Source: Actinomycetota bacterium | GTDB taxonomy: Bacteria; Actinomycetota; Acidimicrobiia; Spongiisociales; ZC4RG35 | Direction: 5' to 3' | Assembly: GCA_003242515.1 (NCBI GenBank) | Contig: QGUS01000134.1 | Span: forward strand, 1-5,218 | DNA: 5,218 nucleotides | Part shown: positions 4,647 through 5,218 of the stretch, one piece after another | Position numbering within the stretch: position 1 is the first letter of the stretch | Layout of the letters: each line of letters starts with the position of its first letter | The notes under the pieces: model-generated | What the model was told of the DNA's origin: nothing | What the model saw: the letters and a program-made list of their open reading frames with translations, nothing else | Databases searched by the model: none | Program-made: the position numbers and the translations under genes

Positions 4647-5218
4647 TCAGGCCGTGACCCGCGCCCGCGCCAGCTCACGGACCAGCGCCGCGTACCGCCG
4701 CCCCACGGCAGCCCACGAGATGCGAGCGGATATCGCGGCCGCCGCGTCGCAGGCGTCCCGGTAGGCCCCGGCGTCGGTGACCAGCCGGCGGATGCCTTCG
4801 GCCAGCGACCGCGGGTCGTGGTCGACCACGACGCCGGCGCCACCGGAGAGCATCTCCATGGCGTAGGGGAACCGGGTGGCGACGACGGGACGCCCGATGC
4901 CGATGGCCTCGGTGAGCACCCCGGACGAGACCTGCTCCTTGTTGTCGTACGGGACCACGACGACGTCGGCGGAGCGGATCAGGTCGGGGAGCTCCTCGTC
5001 GGAGACATAGCGGTCGACGAACTCGACCCGCTCCTCCAGGCCCAGCTCGCCGACCAATTCCTCGAGGCGACGCCGGTAGGCGAGGCCCTCCCTCCGCACC
5101 ACGTTGGGGTGGGTCCGGCCGACGATCCGGTACGTGACCGGCGGGTCGATGTCCGTGAGGAGGCTGATGGCCTCCAGCGCACGCTCCAGGCCCTTGCCCG
5201 GGCCGAGCAGGCCCCAGG
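4647..5218 (-). CDS. GT4-type glycosyltransferase (group 1), C-terminal part; N-terminus outside the window
   Basis: The last 189 residues of a GT-B glycosyltransferase that moves a sugar from an activated donor with retention of configuration. The frame is open at the right edge, and the missing part (about 190-220 residues) should hold the acceptor-side Rossmann domain. The visible donor-binding domain has GLLGPGKGLERAL (2-14) with Lys8, YRIVGRTHPNV (29-39), the helix-rich AYRRRLEEL (46-54), VEFVDRYVSDEELPDLIRSA (64-83), DVVVVPYDNKEQVSSGVLTE (84-103), then AIGIGRPVVATRFPYA (104-119). Glu103 is the second glutamate of the EX7E motif; the first position is Gln95, with Glu94 next to it. In-frame GTGs at 5102 and 5105 lie inside this domain and are not starts. 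It ends in TGA (4647-4649), with the GH130 gene 58 nt downstream on the same strand. Specificity is unknown; a mannosyl or glucosyl transfer is plausible from context. Confidence 0.9.
   Translation of the reverse strand, partial: WGLLGPGKGLERALEAISLLTDIDPPVTYRIVGRTHPNVVRREGLAYRRRLEELVGELGLEERVEFVDRYVSDEELPDLIRSADVVVVPYDNKEQVSSGVLTEAIGIGRPVVATRFPYAMEMLSGGAGVVVDHDPRSLAEGIRRLVTDAGAYRDACDAAAAISARISWAAVGRRYAALVRELARARVTA

Noticed and set aside
4638..4654. Small inverted repeat (CGGCC / GGCCG, 7-base loop) over the GT4 stop codon as a terminator
   Set aside because: Only a 5-bp stem and no U-tract after it on the minus strand; the GT4 and GH130 genes are more likely co-transcribed across the 58-nt gap.
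3626..4657. 343-codon open frame on the plus strand
   Set aside because: Antisense to the GH130 gene, Val/Gly/Asp/Arg-rich with no recognisable domain; shadow of codon bias.
4589..4843. N-terminal extension of the GH130 frame by 85 codons
   Set aside because: It overlaps the GT4 coding sequence in another frame, is Arg/Pro/Gly/Trp-rich, and a good ribosome binding site sits before the GTG at 4588.

Overview
The window is very GC-rich, densely packed bacterial DNA with GTG starts on at least two genes, purine-rich ribosome binding sites and strong GC bias at third codon positions (long antisense ORFs mirror the real genes). This fits a high-GC Actinomycetota genome, possibly Acidimicrobiia or a relative. 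The phylum is an inference from composition and family resemblance and was not tested by any search.

Two functional blocks are present. The left block (1-2038, minus strand) is a compact operon, azlC - azlD - yczR-like mocR. It encodes a two-subunit AzlC/AzlD-type (branched-chain) amino acid exporter, followed 12 bp later by a MocR-family regulator (GntR winged helix fused to a PLP-binding aminotransferase fold), cut by the left window edge. azlC and azlD overlap by 4 bp (ATGA). A 145-bp divergent intergenic region (2039-2183) carries two short palindromes, a helical-phase direct repeat and a weak -10-like hexamer.

The right block (2184-5218) looks like a carbohydrate module. A plus-strand gene (2184-3155) encodes a 323-residue protein of a conserved family that I place as a probable alpha/alpha-barrel protein found with glycosyltransferases. 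It converges on a minus-strand pair: a GT4-type glycosyltransferase (C-terminal 189 residues, entering from the right edge), then 58 nt later a GH130 enzyme with a long N-terminal extension (GTG start at 4588). The two convergent genes share their stop codons in a 4-bp CTAG overlap, which is the centre of a perfect 22-bp palindrome.

Likely logic: the GT4, GH130 and barrel proteins together build and trim, or phosphorolyse, an unidentified (probably mannose-containing) oligosaccharide or glycoside. The AzlCD-MocR operon is probably an independent amino-acid export unit that shares only the divergent promoter region. No RNA genes, CRISPR arrays, insertion sequences or attachment sites were seen, and no gene-free stretch exceeds 145 bp.
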